Assembly (NCBI RefSeq): GCF_002077695.1
Contig: NZ_MWUE01000037.1
Location: 1 to 64,000, forward strand
Length of the DNA stretch: 64,000 bases
Direction of reading: 5' to 3'
From: Pantoea latae
Lineage (GTDB): Bacteria; Pseudomonadota; Gammaproteobacteria; Enterobacterales; Enterobacteriaceae
Shown here: one piece after another, positions 1 through 9,147 of the stretch
Layout: each line of letters opens with the position of its first letter
Numbering within the stretch: position 1 is the stretch's first letter
Made by a program: the position numbers and the translations under genes
Notes under the pieces: generated by a model
What the model was told of the DNA's origin: nothing
Databases searched by the model: none
What the model saw: only the letters and a program-made list of their open reading frames with translations

Positions 1-33
1 CGCCATTCGCCTGCCTGACGGACCGGCGGGGAT

Positions 34-297
34 GGAACATCCCTGTTCCAGCCCCACCTTTCGCCCGCATCCCTGCGGGCTCTCCTGGCAGACTCACTCT
101 GTTCAGCGCTGCGAAATGCCTGCCCCTGAGCGGCCCCAGCCTGCTGGCCAGCTTCCGTGTGCGCTGCTGGAAAAGGACGGCAAAGGGCACCGCGCCTCCT
201 CTGCTGTAGAGGGCTATTCGCAGCGCTGAGGCGGAAACGTTGTGCCAGGAGCCGGTCGCAGGAATGCGACCGGCAGTTCGGGTAGGCCTGGATGGCC
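34..297. repeat. Non-coding stretch with four small palindromes of shared core
   Basis: No convincing gene lies in 1-419. Four perfect short hairpins occur: 34-49 (6-bp arms, loop TCCC), 63-80 (7-bp arms, loop TCCC), 251-274 (10-bp arms, loop GGAA) and 285-297 (4-bp arms, loop TGGAT). The first three read, on one strand or the other, as arm-CAGG(G/A)ATG-arm with unrelated but fully complementary arms. That suggests a REP/BIME-like or structured-RNA element. Family membership is not known to me. Confidence 0.4.
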
Positions 298-409
298 GTA
301 CACGAACGGTCCGTCCGGCACGACGTTGCAGCCGAAGGCACCGCGAAGCGGCGCGAGGACGGCCCGGCAGCAGAGGAGGCGCAGTGGCCTGCACCGGCAT
401 GCCAAACGC

Positions 410-447
410 GTAAAACAAAGGCCGCCATTTTGAGAAAACAGCGGCCT
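410..447 (-). terminator. Intrinsic terminator of glnB
   Basis: On the minus strand a GGCCGC...GCGGCC stem (446-441 with 425-420) encloses an inner TTTT/AAAA pairing and is followed by a T-rich run. It sits 70 bp downstream of the glnB stop. Confidence 0.7.
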
Positions 448-516
448 TACCCGGACACAACCTTAACTGACTGGCATTACGCCTTATCAGGCGTCCTTTT
501 ACTGGCGGAGCCAGTA

Positions 517-855
517 TTAAATCGCTTCTTCGTCTTCTTCGCCGGTACGAATACGCACCACGCGCGATACGTCGAATACAAAAATCTTGCCGTCGCCGAT
601 TTTGCCGGTTTGCGCGGTTTTCATAATGGTTTCTACGCAGGTGTCGACGATATCGTCGCCCACCACCATCTCGATTTTCACCTTCGGCAGAAAGTCGACC
701 ATATACTCCGCGCCGCGATAAAGCTCGGTGTGCCCTTTCTGACGACCAAAGCCTTTTACTTCAGAGACCGTCATCCCGGTGATGCCGACTTCAGCCAGGG
801 CTTCGCGCACATCGTCGAGTTTGAATGGTTTGATAATCGCATCAATCTTTTTCAT
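517..855 (-). CDS. glnB: Nitrogen regulatory protein P-II (GlnB)
   Basis: PII signal-transduction protein, cytoplasmic. It binds 2-oxoglutarate and ATP/ADP and controls GlnE (adenylylation of glutamine synthetase) and the kinase NtrB; GlnD uridylylates it. The 112 residues match the family length. The T-loop has the uridylylation tyrosine at Y51 (TELYRGAEY), and the C-terminal FVFDVSRVVRIRTGE strand is typical. The ATG at 855 (MKKIDAIIKPF) is preferred to the one six codons upstream because PII proteins begin there. It is the last gene downstream of glrK-qseG-glrR, as in E. coli, and ends at its own terminator. Confidence 0.97.
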   Translation of the reverse strand: MKKIDAIIKPFKLDDVREALAEVGITGMTVSEVKGFGRQKGHTELYRGAEYMVDFLPKVKIEMVVGDDIVDTCVETIMKTAQTGKIGDGKIFVFDVSRVVRIRTGEEDEEAI

Positions 856-1002
856 GTCAGACCCTTTTCTCACTCCCTCCGTGGCCGGATGGGGTGCTGT
901 AAGTATATACCCGCAACCTCAGGCTACCGGGACGCTCTCTGCTACGCGCCCTGCCCTCAGCGGCAACTTTAACGCTCTCGGGCGCTTCTCCGCGCCAGAA
1001 AG

Positions 1003-2337
1003 CTACTCTTTAAAATCGCTGGCGTCCAGTTCGTGTCGGGAGAGCAGCTTATAAAACTCGGTGCGATTGCGCCCTGCCAGGCGCGCGGCATGGGTGACGT
1101 TGCCTTTCGTCATCTGCAGCAGCTTACGCAGATAGTTAAGCTCAAACTGGTTGCGCGCCTCGACAAAGGTCGGCAACACGCTGCTTTCGCCGCTCAGCGC
1201 CTGCTCGACCAGCGCATCGCTAATCACCGGCGATGAGGTAAGCGCCACGCACTGCTCGATCACGTTCACCAGCTGACGCACATTGCCCGGCCAGCCTGCC
1301 GACATCAGCCGCTTCATCGCGTCCACCGAAAAGCTGCGCACAAAAGGTTTGTGGCGATCCGCCGCCTGCCGCAGCAGATGGCTGGCGAGCAGCGGAATAT
1401 CCTCGCTGCGCTCGCACAGCGCGGGCAGCTTCAGATTAACCACGTTAAGACGATAAAAGAGATCCTCGCGAAACTCTTTCTTCTCCATCGCCTTCGGCAG
1501 ATCGCGATGCGTGGCAGAGATAATGCGCACGTCGATATCGATATCGTGATTGCTGCCGAGCGGACGGATTTTGCGCTCCTGCAGCACGCGCAGCAGCTTC
1601 ACCTGCAGCGACGGCGGCATATCGCCGATCTCGTCCAGAAACAGCGTGCCGCCCTCTGCCGCCTGAAACAGCCCTTCGCGCGCGCTGACCGCGCCGGTAA
1701 AGGCACCTCTGGCGTGGCCGAACAGCTCCGACTCCAGCAGCTGTTCCGGCAGCGCGCCGCAGTTAATAGCGACAAACGGCTTCGCCGCGCGCGGGCTGGC
1801 GGCGTGGATCGCCTGCGCCAGCACCTCTTTGCCGCTGCCGCTCTGCCCGTTGATCAGCACGCTGACGTCGGATTGCGCCACCATATGCGCCTGCTCCAGC
1901 AGCCGCAGCATGACGGGACTGCGGGTCACGATCGCCTCGCGCCAGCGGTCGTCGCTGACCGGCGCGCGCTGCGCCAGCGCCTCGTCGATCGCTTTATAGA
2001 GCGCGTCGCGATCCACCGGCTTGGTGAGAAAGCTGAACACACCCTGCTGCGTAGCAGAGACGGCGTCAGGGATCGAGCCATGCGCCGTCAGAATAATCAC
2101 CGGCAGGCCGGGATGGCGCTTCTGAATTTCGCCGAACAGTGCCAGCCCATCCATCTCATCCATACGCAAATCGCTGATCGCCAGATCGATCTTCTCTTTT
2201 TGCAGCAGACGCAGCGCTTCCGGGCCGCTGGCGGCGGTGCTCACCTGGTAGCCTTCGCTGCTGAGACGCATGCCCAGCAGCTTTAGCAGGCTGGGATCGT
2301 CATCCACCAGCAGCAAACGTGCGGATTGTCTCGGCAT
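1003..2337 (-). CDS. glrR: Sigma54-dependent response regulator GlrR (QseF)
   Basis: 444-residue response regulator and enhancer-binding protein, partner of kinase GlrK. An N-terminal receiver domain has phospho-acceptor D56 (ISDLRMDEMDG). A central AAA+ domain has Walker A GQSGSGKE and the sigma54-contacting GAFTGA loop. A C-terminal Fis-type helix-turn-helix ends the protein. Its start overlaps the qseG stop by one base (TGATG), so the two are translationally coupled. The known target is the sRNA gene glmY, whose sigma54 promoter and TGTC-N10-GACA sites are visible upstream of glrK in this window, so activator and target are adjacent. Confidence 0.95.
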   Translation of the reverse strand: MPRQSARLLLVDDDPSLLKLLGMRLSSEGYQVSTAASGPEALRLLQKEKIDLAISDLRMDEMDGLALFGEIQKRHPGLPVIILTAHGSIPDAVSATQQGVFSFLTKPVDRDALYKAIDEALAQRAPVSDDRWREAIVTRSPVMLRLLEQAHMVAQSDVSVLINGQSGSGKEVLAQAIHAASPRAAKPFVAINCGALPEQLLESELFGHARGAFTGAVSAREGLFQAAEGGTLFLDEIGDMPPSLQVKLLRVLQERKIRPLGSNHDIDIDVRIISATHRDLPKAMEKKEFREDLFYRLNVVNLKLPALCERSEDIPLLASHLLRQAADRHKPFVRSFSVDAMKRLMSAGWPGNVRQLVNVIEQCVALTSSPVISDALVEQALSGESSVLPTFVEARNQFELNYLRKLLQMTKGNVTHAARLAGRNRTEFYKLLSRHELDASDFKE

Positions 2338-3005
2338 CAGGGCTCCTCATGTGACGACGTTTCCGGCGCGTGGCCGCTCTCCGTAACGTCCGGCGCTTTG
2401 CGGGAAGAGAGCTGGCGTTCGATATCGGTCAGGCGTTCCAGCTTATGCTGGGTGTCGTTCAGCGTCTGGCGCATCTGCGCCTGCTGCTGGCGCAGCGCGT
2501 CGAGCTGCGCGTCGCTGCTCTGCTGCAGATGCGCGAAGCGCGAGCGGGTCTCGCTGAGATCGAGCTGCGCCACCTGATTGCTGCGCCATAGCTGGATCAG
2601 CGGACGCACCGCGCCGGGAAAGCGGCTGCTGTACTCATCCAGCGCCTCGACATAGTCGCGTCGCTCCAGCGGCGTCACGTTGCCGTTGGCCATTAAAATA
2701 CCGTTCTTGAACGCGCGCGCCCAGCCTTCAACCGGCCAGCGATGCGCTTCGGCGCGCGCCTCGGCCGGCGACAGCCGCTCGGCGCAGTCGATGGCGCGCA
2801 GCCAGTAGAGCGGATTAGCGGTGGCCGCGGCGCTTTCATTGCGCCAGACGACAGCGCACTCTGTCGCCAGATAATCGGGCAGCCTGACCTCCGGCTCGGC
2901 GACGATGGCGTCGCGATGCGCGGATGACGCGGCCGGGGAGGCGCCGCAGCCGCTAAGCGACAGGCTCAACAGCGCCGTAAAAAGTGAGGCGAAGAGGATC
3001 TTCAT
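2337..3005 (-). CDS. qseG: Outer-membrane lipoprotein QseG
   Basis: 222-residue lipoprotein encoded between the kinase and regulator genes. A signal peptide ends in the lipobox LSGC (about residues 17-20). A coiled-coil-like Gln/Arg/Leu-rich segment runs through about 160-205 (QQQAQMRQTLNDTQHK...). In E. coli QseG modulates GlrK from the periplasmic side of the outer membrane; that role is inferred here from position and family. It starts 3 bp after glrK and overlaps glrR by one base, so the three genes form one operon. Confidence 0.88.
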   Translation of the reverse strand: MKILFASLFTALLSLSLSGCGASPAASSAHRDAIVAEPEVRLPDYLATECAVVWRNESAAATANPLYWLRAIDCAERLSPAEARAEAHRWPVEGWARAFKNGILMANGNVTPLERRDYVEALDEYSSRFPGAVRPLIQLWRSNQVAQLDLSETRSRFAHLQQSSDAQLDALRQQQAQMRQTLNDTQHKLERLTDIERQLSSRKAPDVTESGHAPETSSHEEP

Positions 3006-3008
3006 CTG

Positions 3009-4436
3009 TCAGGAATTCCCGGCTGTGTGGTTCAGTATGATACGAAAACAAACGTCGGCGTCTTTGCTGTCGATCAGCAGCAGATCTCCCTGCATGCGAC
3101 GCAGACAATCTTTAGCGATGCTCAGTCCCAGCCCGCTGCCTTTTACCGGCCCTTTGCGCTGCTGGCTGCCCTGAAAAAAGGGCTCGAATATCATCTCCCG
3201 CTCTTTCGCCGGGATCGGCGTGCCGCTATTGGCGACCTCAATCCACACCTTGTCGCCCTGCTGCTGACTGCGCAGCCAGATGCTACCGGATTCAGCGCCG
3301 TAGTTCACGGCGTTCGAGTATAAGTTATCGATGGCGCGCATCAGCAGCATCGGCTCGGCAAGGCAGCGCGTCGCCGCCAGATCGCAGTGCACATGCATTA
3401 GCTTAGCGCGCGCCGGCAGCGCATGCGCGCTCACCACCATATCCACCAGCTCGACGATATCCACCGCCTCCAGCGTGGTCGGGCCTTCCGCCAGCTTACG
3501 GTTATACTCCAGCAGCTGTTCGATCAGCCGTTGCAGATGACGGCTGCTGCTGTCCAGGATCGCCACCACTTCTTTTTGCTCGCCGTTGAGCGAGCCCACC
3601 ACTTCGTCCGCCAGCAGCTCGGTGCCTTCGCGCAGGCTGGCGAGCGGCGTTTTCAGCTCGTGCGACAGATGGCGCAGAAACTCATGGCGCTGCGTCTCCA
3701 GCCAGGCGAGCCGTTCGCTCAGCCAGACGATGCGCTGGCCAAGCGAACGCAGCTCGCGCGGGCCGCGAAACGCCACGCTTGCCCCCAGCTCGCGTCCTTC
3801 GCCAAGGCGGTTGATCATGCGCTCCACGCTTTTGACCGGCCCGATAATCATGCGGGTAAAAAGCAGCACCAGCGCCAGGCTGACGATAAACAGCGTCAGC
3901 GCCTGCCAGCCGAAAAACTGGCCGCGGTCAGCGATTTCGCGCTGTAATTGCAGCCCGCGCGCAAACACCACCTCGCGCGTTTCCTGCACCAGCTGCGCGT
4001 TAACGGTGGAAAAGTGCTCCAGCGCCTGCGAGGCAGCCGCCACAGGATTGCCGTTGTCGCACTGAAGATCGGCGAGCTGCGGCAGAGTGGCGCGCAGCGT
4101 CTGAAAAGCCGCCAGCGCGGGCAGGCTCGAGGCATGGGAGTTAAGGATCTGGCTGTAGCGCGCGCGCTGGGTCTGATAAAGGCGCGCCAGCGTGGCGTCG
4201 CCCAGCACACAATATTGCCGGTAGCTGCGCTCCAGCTCCAGCGCGGTACGCGCCATCGCTTCGCTGCGCCGCACGTCGGTAAAGGTATTGCGGTTGGTAT
4301 CGGCGGCCTGGTCGCTCAGCGCCGACAGGCTTTCCCAGGCCTGCCACGCCAGCACCAGCAGCGGCAGCAGCACCAGCAAAAACGCCATCAGCACCAGCTG
4401 ACGCAACGAACGGGGAAATAGACGCCATCTTCTCAC
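3009..4436 (-). CDS. glrK: Sensor histidine kinase GlrK (QseE)
   Basis: 475-residue inner-membrane sensor kinase that phosphorylates GlrR. Two membrane segments (about residues 12-30 and 175-195) flank a periplasmic domain. A HAMP linker follows, then the dimerisation/phospho-acceptor box FLRHLSHELKTPL (His near residue 259) and an HATPase domain with the G-boxes GSGLGLSIAKDCL. First gene of the glrK-qseG-glrR unit. The glmY sRNA gene lies immediately upstream in the same orientation, so some glrK transcription may come from glmY read-through (inference). Confidence 0.95.
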   Translation of the reverse strand: MRRWRLFPRSLRQLVLMAFLLVLLPLLVLAWQAWESLSALSDQAADTNRNTFTDVRRSEAMARTALELERSYRQYCVLGDATLARLYQTQRARYSQILNSHASSLPALAAFQTLRATLPQLADLQCDNGNPVAAASQALEHFSTVNAQLVQETREVVFARGLQLQREIADRGQFFGWQALTLFIVSLALVLLFTRMIIGPVKSVERMINRLGEGRELGASVAFRGPRELRSLGQRIVWLSERLAWLETQRHEFLRHLSHELKTPLASLREGTELLADEVVGSLNGEQKEVVAILDSSSRHLQRLIEQLLEYNRKLAEGPTTLEAVDIVELVDMVVSAHALPARAKLMHVHCDLAATRCLAEPMLLMRAIDNLYSNAVNYGAESGSIWLRSQQQGDKVWIEVANSGTPIPAKEREMIFEPFFQGSQQRKGPVKGSGLGLSIAKDCLRRMQGDLLLIDSKDADVCFRIILNHTAGNS

Positions 4437-4504
4437 GCGGTCGCTTCCTTAAATAAACGCTGCGAGGATGCTAGCGAAGTCTGCCGGCGGAAGATAGAGC
4501 GGAA

Positions 4505-4720
4505 ATGAAAACGGCAGACCTTTCGGTCTGCCGTGAGAGCGACGCCGCAGCATCGCCTGAAAAGAGGTGGAGCCTTACTCAACGTTGCGCCCGATGCTTG
4601 ATAACGTTGCAAAGCAAGCGATTATCGGTTGGTGGACGGCAGGCTCCGTTTGGTGCGTCATTCAGTTTTTATGAGCTCTGCCGCAGTGCGGGGCAATCAT
4701 AAACAGGAGAATGAGCCACG
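4505..4720 (-). ncRNA. glmY: GlmY small RNA
   Basis: The minus strand here matches my recollection of E. coli GlmY. It begins GTGGCTCATT near 4720, contains the CAAACGGAGCCTGCCGTCC and AACGTTGAGTAAGGCTCC segments, and ends in a perfect 10-bp hairpin (4511-4534, loop GAAA) followed by T-rich sequence. GlmY sequesters RapZ, protecting GlmZ and so raising GlmS (glucosamine-6-phosphate synthase). Position between purL and glrK is the conserved one. A sigma54 promoter ends 11 bp upstream of the predicted 5' end. Exact ends are inferred. Confidence 0.9.
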
Positions 4721-4730
4721 AGGTGATATT

Positions 4731-4746
4731 AGCAAACTTCGTGCCA
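4731..4746 (-). promoter_or_regulatory. Sigma54 promoter of glmY
   Basis: Reads TGGCAC-N5-TTGCT on the minus strand, matching the sigma54 consensus with GG at -24 and GC at -12 correctly spaced. The predicted transcription start is near 4720, where homology to GlmY begins. No good sigma70 -10 coincides. Confidence 0.85.
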
Positions 4747-4830
4747 ACAAATAAATAACTTTCTTTTTCAGAAGGTTGCCAGTGTGCAGGCGCTGGACTG
4801 CGTGGCGGACGGGTGCCGCGCGGCGAAAAA

Positions 4831-4944
4831 TGTCGTCAAAACCCAACACCTTACACGCTGTTTAATTTAGCTGTTATTTATCAAGCCATTAAATGTCACT
4901 GTTTAGCGACAGTGATAATACTCAGTTGTCGCTATTTACCAACA
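4831..4944 (-). promoter_or_regulatory. Three GlrR-type activator sites plus IHF-like site upstream of glmY
   Basis: The GlrR consensus TGTC-N10-GACA is matched perfectly at 4894-4911 and with one mismatch (TGTC-N10-AACA) at 4831-4848 and 4927-4944. They lie about 110-225 bp upstream of the predicted glmY start. A perfect IHF consensus (WATCAANNNNTTR) lies at 4879-4891 among them. This is the architecture expected of an enhancer-dependent promoter; that the regulators bind here is inferred. Confidence 0.75.
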
Positions 4945-4951
4945 CTTATAA

Positions 4952-4977
4952 AAAAGGAGACATCGCTGTCTCCTTTT
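4952..4977 (-). terminator. Intrinsic terminator of purL
   Basis: An 11-bp perfect stem (4952-4962 with 4967-4977, loop of four) reads AAAAGGAGACA...TGTCTCCTTTT and continues into T residues on the minus strand, 15 bp after the purL stop. Confidence 0.85.
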
Positions 4978-4991
4978 CACGCTGGTTGAGA

Positions 4992-7900
4992 TTAGCCCAG
5001 CTGTTTACGCGCGTTGCGGAAAATACGCATCCACGGACTGTCTTCGCCCCATTCGGCCGGATGCCAGGAGTTGCTCACCGTGCGGAACACACGCTCCGGA
5101 TGCGGCATCATAATAGTGACGCGTCCGCTTTCGTTGGTCACCGCCGTAATGCCGTTAGGTGAGCCGTTCGGGTTAGCCGGATAGCTTTCCGTCACCTTGC
5201 CGTAGTTATCGACAAAGCGCAGCGCCACCAGCCCTTTCGCCTCCAGCGCGGCCAGATGCGCGCCGTCACGCACTTCGACAAAGCCTTCGCCGTGAGAAAC
5301 CGCAATCGGCATATGCGAGCCCGCCATGCCGTCCAGCAGCAGCGACGGGCTGGCGGCCACTTCCACCAGGCTGAAGCGCGCTTCAAAGCGCTCTGACTGG
5401 TTGCGCACAAAACGCGGCCAGAGTTCGCTGCCTGGGATCAGTTCGCGCAGGTTCGACATCATCTGACAGCCGTTGCAGACGCCCAGCGCCAGCGTTTGCG
5501 GGCGATGGAAGAACGCTTCGAACGTGTCGCGCACGCGGTTGTTAAACAGAATCGATTTCGCCCAGCCTTCGCCGGCGCCCAGCACGTCGCCGTAGGAGAA
5601 GCCGCCGCACGCTACCAGCGCCTGGAATTCCTCCAGATCGCGGCGTCCCGCCAGCAGATCGCTCATATGCACGTCCACTGCCGTAAAGCCCGCACGGTGG
5701 AACGCCGCCGCCATTTCAACGTGGGAGTTGACGCCCTGCTCGCGCAGCACCGCCACGCGCGGACGCGCGCCGGTGGCGATCATCGGCGCCGCCACATCCT
5801 CTTCTGGCTGGAAGGTGAGATGGACATTCAGGCCCGGATCGTTGTCATCCTTACGCGCGTCATGCTCCTGATCGGCGCAGATTGGGTTGTCGCGCAGGCG
5901 CTGCATCTGCCAGCTGGTTTCGCCCCACCAGGTGCGCAGCGTAGTGCGGCTTTCGCTGTAGACCACGCTGTCGCCGGAGCGGATCACGAAGCGGTCGCCG
6001 CGCTGCGCGCTGCCAATAACGTGGCTGCACGCTGCGAGGCCCTGCTCCGCCAGCACCTGTTCCACCGCCGCGCGATCTTCAGTTTTAATCTGGATCACCG
6101 CGCCCAGCTCTTCGGTAAAGAGCGCGGCCAGCGCGTCGCTGCCCAGCGCGGCAATATCCACCTCGACGCCGCAGTGGCCGGTAAAGGCCATTTCCGCCAG
6201 CGTCACCAGCAGGCCACCGTCTGAACGGTCGTGGTAGGCCAGCAGCTTCTGCTGCGCCACCAGCGCCTGCATTGCATTAAAGAAGCCTGCCAGCTGCTGC
6301 GCGTCGCGCACGTCAGCCGGCTTGTCGCCCAGCTGACGATAAACCTGCGACAGCGCGGTGGCGCCCAGCGTATTGGCGCCGTTGCCGAGGTCAATCAGCA
6401 GCAGCAGGTTGTCGCCTTCGGCTTGCAGCTGCGGCGTCACGGTGCGGCGCACATCTTCCACGCGGGCAAAGGCGGTGATCACCAGCGACAGCGGCGCGGT
6501 CATTTCGCGCTGCTCAATGCCCTCCTGCCAGCGGGTTTTCATCGACATCGAATCTTTACCCACCGGAATGGTGATGCCCAGCGCCGGGCACAGCTCTTCG
6601 CCCACCGCCTTGACCGCTTCGTACAGGCCGGCGTCTTCGCCCGGATGGCCTGCGGCGGCCATCCAGTTGGCGGAGAGTTTCACGCGCTTGAGATCGCCAA
6701 TCTGCGTTGCCGCAATGTTGGTCAGCGCCTCGCCCACTGCCAGACGGCCAGAGGCGGCGAAGTCGAGCAGCGCCACCGGCGCGCGTTCGCCCAGCGCAAA
6801 GGCTTCGCCGTGATAGCTGTCGAGGCTGGCGGTGGTGACCGCGCAGTTCGCTACAGGGATCTGCCACGGGCCGACCATCTGATCGCGCGCCACCATGCCG
6901 GTCACGCTACGGTCGCCAATGGTGATAAGGAAAGTTTTCTCCGACACGGTCGGCAGGTGCAGCACGCGGTTCACCGCGTCGCTCAGGGTAATGGCGTCGC
7001 GCAGCAGCGGCTCGCCTTTGGCCTGCTGCGTGGTGACGTCGCGCGTCATCTTCGGCGTTTTGCCCAGCAGCACGTCGAGCGGCATGTCGATCGGCGCGTT
7101 GTCGAAATGGCTGTCGCTCAGGCTCAGGTGCTGCTCTTCTGTTGCTTCGCCGATAACGGCGTAAGGGGCGCGCTCGCGCTGACAGAGTGCATCGAACTGC
7201 GCCAGTTTCTCTGGCGCCACCGCCAGCACGTAGCGCTCCTGCGACTCGTTGCACCAGACTTCCAGCGGGCTCATGCCTGGCTCATCGCTGAGGATGTCGC
7301 GCAGGTTGAAACGGCCGCCGCGGCCGCCGTCGCTGACCAGCTCTGGCATGGCGTTGGAGAGACCGCCCGCGCCCACGTCGTGGATAAACAGAATCGGGTT
7401 CTCTTCGCCCATCTGCCAGCAGCGGTCAATCACTTCCTGGCAGCGACGCTCCATTTCCGGGTTGTCGCGCTGTACTGAGGCGAAATCGAGATCGGCGTCA
7501 GACTGGCCGGAGGCCATTGATGAGGCCGCACCGCCGCCCAGGCCGATGTTCATTGCCGGGCCGCCCAGCACGATCAGCTTCGCGCCGACGGTGATTTCCC
7601 CTTTCTGCACGTGATCGGCGCGGATGTTGCCGATACCGCCCGCCAGCATGATCGGCTTATGGTAGCCGCGCAGCTCTGTGCCGTTATGGCTGTTGACCTG
7701 CTCTTCATAGGTGCGGAAATAGCCGTTCAGCGCCGGACGCCCGAATTCGTTGTTGAACGCCGCGCCGCCCAGCGGGCCTTCAGTCATGATATCCAGCGCG
7801 CTGACGATGCGATCCGGCTTGCCGAAGTTCTCTTCCCAGGGCTGTTCGAAGCCGGGAATGCGCAGGTTCGACACCGAGAAGCCTACGAGGCCCGCTTTCG

Positions 7901-8879
7901 GCTTCGCGCCGCGCCCGGTGGCGCCTTCGTCGCGGATCTCGCCGCCGGAGCCGGTCGCCGCACCTGGCCACGGCGAGATGGCCGTTGGGTGGTTGTGGGT
8001 CTCGACCTTCATCAGGATATGCGCCGCTTCCTGATGGTATTCATACTCGCCTTTTTGCGCGTCGGCGAAGAAGCGCCCTACTTCCGAGCCTTCCATTACC
8101 GCGGCGTTGTCTTTATAGGCTGACAGCACATGGTCTGGCGTGGTCTCGAAGGTGTTCTTGATCATTTTAAACAGCGACTTCGGCTGTTTTTCGCCGTCGA
8201 TAATCCAGTCGGCGTTGAAAATTTTATGACGGCAGTGCTCGGAGTTGGCCTGCGCGAACATATAGAGTTCGATGTCGTTCGGGTTGCGCCCGAGACGCTG
8301 GAACGCCTCCAGCAGGTAGTCGATTTCGTCGTCCGCCAGCGCCAGGCCCAGCGTGCGGTTCGCCTCTTCCAGCGCCTGACGCCCGTGGTTTAGCACGTCG
8401 ACGCTCTTCAGCGGCTGCGGCTGGTGATGGGCGAACAGCGCCTCCGCCTGCGACAGGTCGCTGAACACGGTCTCCATCATGCGGTCGTGCAGCAGCGTCT
8501 GCAGCGTCTGCCACTGCGCTTCCGTCAGCTGCGGCGCCTGCACATAGAACGCCAGACCGCGCTCGAGGCGACGCACCTGCGGCAGATCGCAATTGTGCGC
8601 GATGTCGGTCGCCTTGGACGACCAGGGCGAAATGGTGCCGGGACGCGGCGTTACCAGCAGCAGGCGGCCTTGCGGCGCATGTTCGGCGAGAGAAGGGCCG
8701 TACTTCAGCAGGCGCTGCAGGCGCGCTTTTTCATCAGCGTTCAGCGGTGCGCTGACATCGGCAAAATGGACGTACTCGGCGTAAATGTCACTCACCGGCA
8801 GGTGAGCGTCCTGAAAGCGGGTCAGCACTTTGTTTACACGAAATGCCGACAGGGCGGGCGAACCACGCAGAATTTCCAT
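4992..8879 (-). CDS. purL: Phosphoribosylformylglycinamidine synthase (PurL)
   Basis: Catalyses ATP- and glutamine-dependent conversion of FGAR to FGAM, step four of purine synthesis. At 1295 residues it is the large single-chain form and has the length I recall for the E. coli enzyme. The central synthetase part has glycine-rich GGAATGSGGEIRDEGATG-type and KVETHNHPTAISPWPGA segments. The C-terminal glutamine amidotransferase domain has its nucleophile in GVCNGCQMM (near residue 1135) and a catalytic SHGEGF histidine. Start MEILRGSPALSAF agrees with the family. It is monocistronic, with a PurR operator upstream and its own terminator. Confidence 0.98.
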   Translation of the reverse strand: MEILRGSPALSAFRVNKVLTRFQDAHLPVSDIYAEYVHFADVSAPLNADEKARLQRLLKYGPSLAEHAPQGRLLLVTPRPGTISPWSSKATDIAHNCDLPQVRRLERGLAFYVQAPQLTEAQWQTLQTLLHDRMMETVFSDLSQAEALFAHHQPQPLKSVDVLNHGRQALEEANRTLGLALADDEIDYLLEAFQRLGRNPNDIELYMFAQANSEHCRHKIFNADWIIDGEKQPKSLFKMIKNTFETTPDHVLSAYKDNAAVMEGSEVGRFFADAQKGEYEYHQEAAHILMKVETHNHPTAISPWPGAATGSGGEIRDEGATGRGAKPKAGLVGFSVSNLRIPGFEQPWEENFGKPDRIVSALDIMTEGPLGGAAFNNEFGRPALNGYFRTYEEQVNSHNGTELRGYHKPIMLAGGIGNIRADHVQKGEITVGAKLIVLGGPAMNIGLGGGAASSMASGQSDADLDFASVQRDNPEMERRCQEVIDRCWQMGEENPILFIHDVGAGGLSNAMPELVSDGGRGGRFNLRDILSDEPGMSPLEVWCNESQERYVLAVAPEKLAQFDALCQRERAPYAVIGEATEEQHLSLSDSHFDNAPIDMPLDVLLGKTPKMTRDVTTQQAKGEPLLRDAITLSDAVNRVLHLPTVSEKTFLITIGDRSVTGMVARDQMVGPWQIPVANCAVTTASLDSYHGEAFALGERAPVALLDFAASGRLAVGEALTNIAATQIGDLKRVKLSANWMAAAGHPGEDAGLYEAVKAVGEELCPALGITIPVGKDSMSMKTRWQEGIEQREMTAPLSLVITAFARVEDVRRTVTPQLQAEGDNLLLLIDLGNGANTLGATALSQVYRQLGDKPADVRDAQQLAGFFNAMQALVAQQKLLAYHDRSDGGLLVTLAEMAFTGHCGVEVDIAALGSDALAALFTEELGAVIQIKTEDRAAVEQVLAEQGLAACSHVIGSAQRGDRFVIRSGDSVVYSESRTTLRTWWGETSWQMQRLRDNPICADQEHDARKDDNDPGLNVHLTFQPEEDVAAPMIATGARPRVAVLREQGVNSHVEMAAAFHRAGFTAVDVHMSDLLAGRRDLEEFQALVACGGFSYGDVLGAGEGWAKSILFNNRVRDTFEAFFHRPQTLALGVCNGCQMMSNLRELIPGSELWPRFVRNQSERFEARFSLVEVAASPSLLLDGMAGSHMPIAVSHGEGFVEVRDGAHLAALEAKGLVALRFVDNYGKVTESYPANPNGSPNGITAVTNESGRVTIMMPHPERVFRTVSNSWHPAEWGEDSPWMRIFRNARKQLG

Positions 8880-8944
8880 TATTTAATCTCTCGTCAGAGC
8901 GCCGGGCGACGCTTCAAGGGGCACAACAGCAGAAAACGGGCGGT

Positions 8945-8983
8945 ATTATAGAGAAACACCCCGCTCGACGAAACCGTTTGCGC
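8945..8983 (-). promoter_or_regulatory. purL promoter with PurR operator
   Basis: On the minus strand, 8983-8968 reads GCGCAAACGGTTTCGT, close to the PurR consensus ACGCAAACGTTTNCGT. A TATAAT -10 box at 8945-8950 lies so that the -35 region falls inside this operator. PurR with hypoxanthine/guanine would then block RNA polymerase. Binding is inferred from the site. Confidence 0.75.
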
Positions 8984-9147
8984 ATAATTTCTCTGCCTGC
9001 GGAATAGCCTGAATTTTGCGCAAAACCTGCTATATCAGTTGCTCTACGCTGCCGAGTTGCGCAAAATGCCCCTCGCTCTGGGAGTTCAAAAAAGATCAAT
9101 ACTGCCTTTAAAAGACAGAGGCCTTAGAGCCAGCGAGAGACAACTAT

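Noticed and set aside
292..972. 226-codon plus-strand frame overlapping glnB
   Set aside because: It reads through the reverse of glnB and its terminator and resembles no protein.
6231..7478. 415-codon plus-strand frame opposite purL
   Set aside because: Antisense to the highly conserved PurL sequence, composition artefact.
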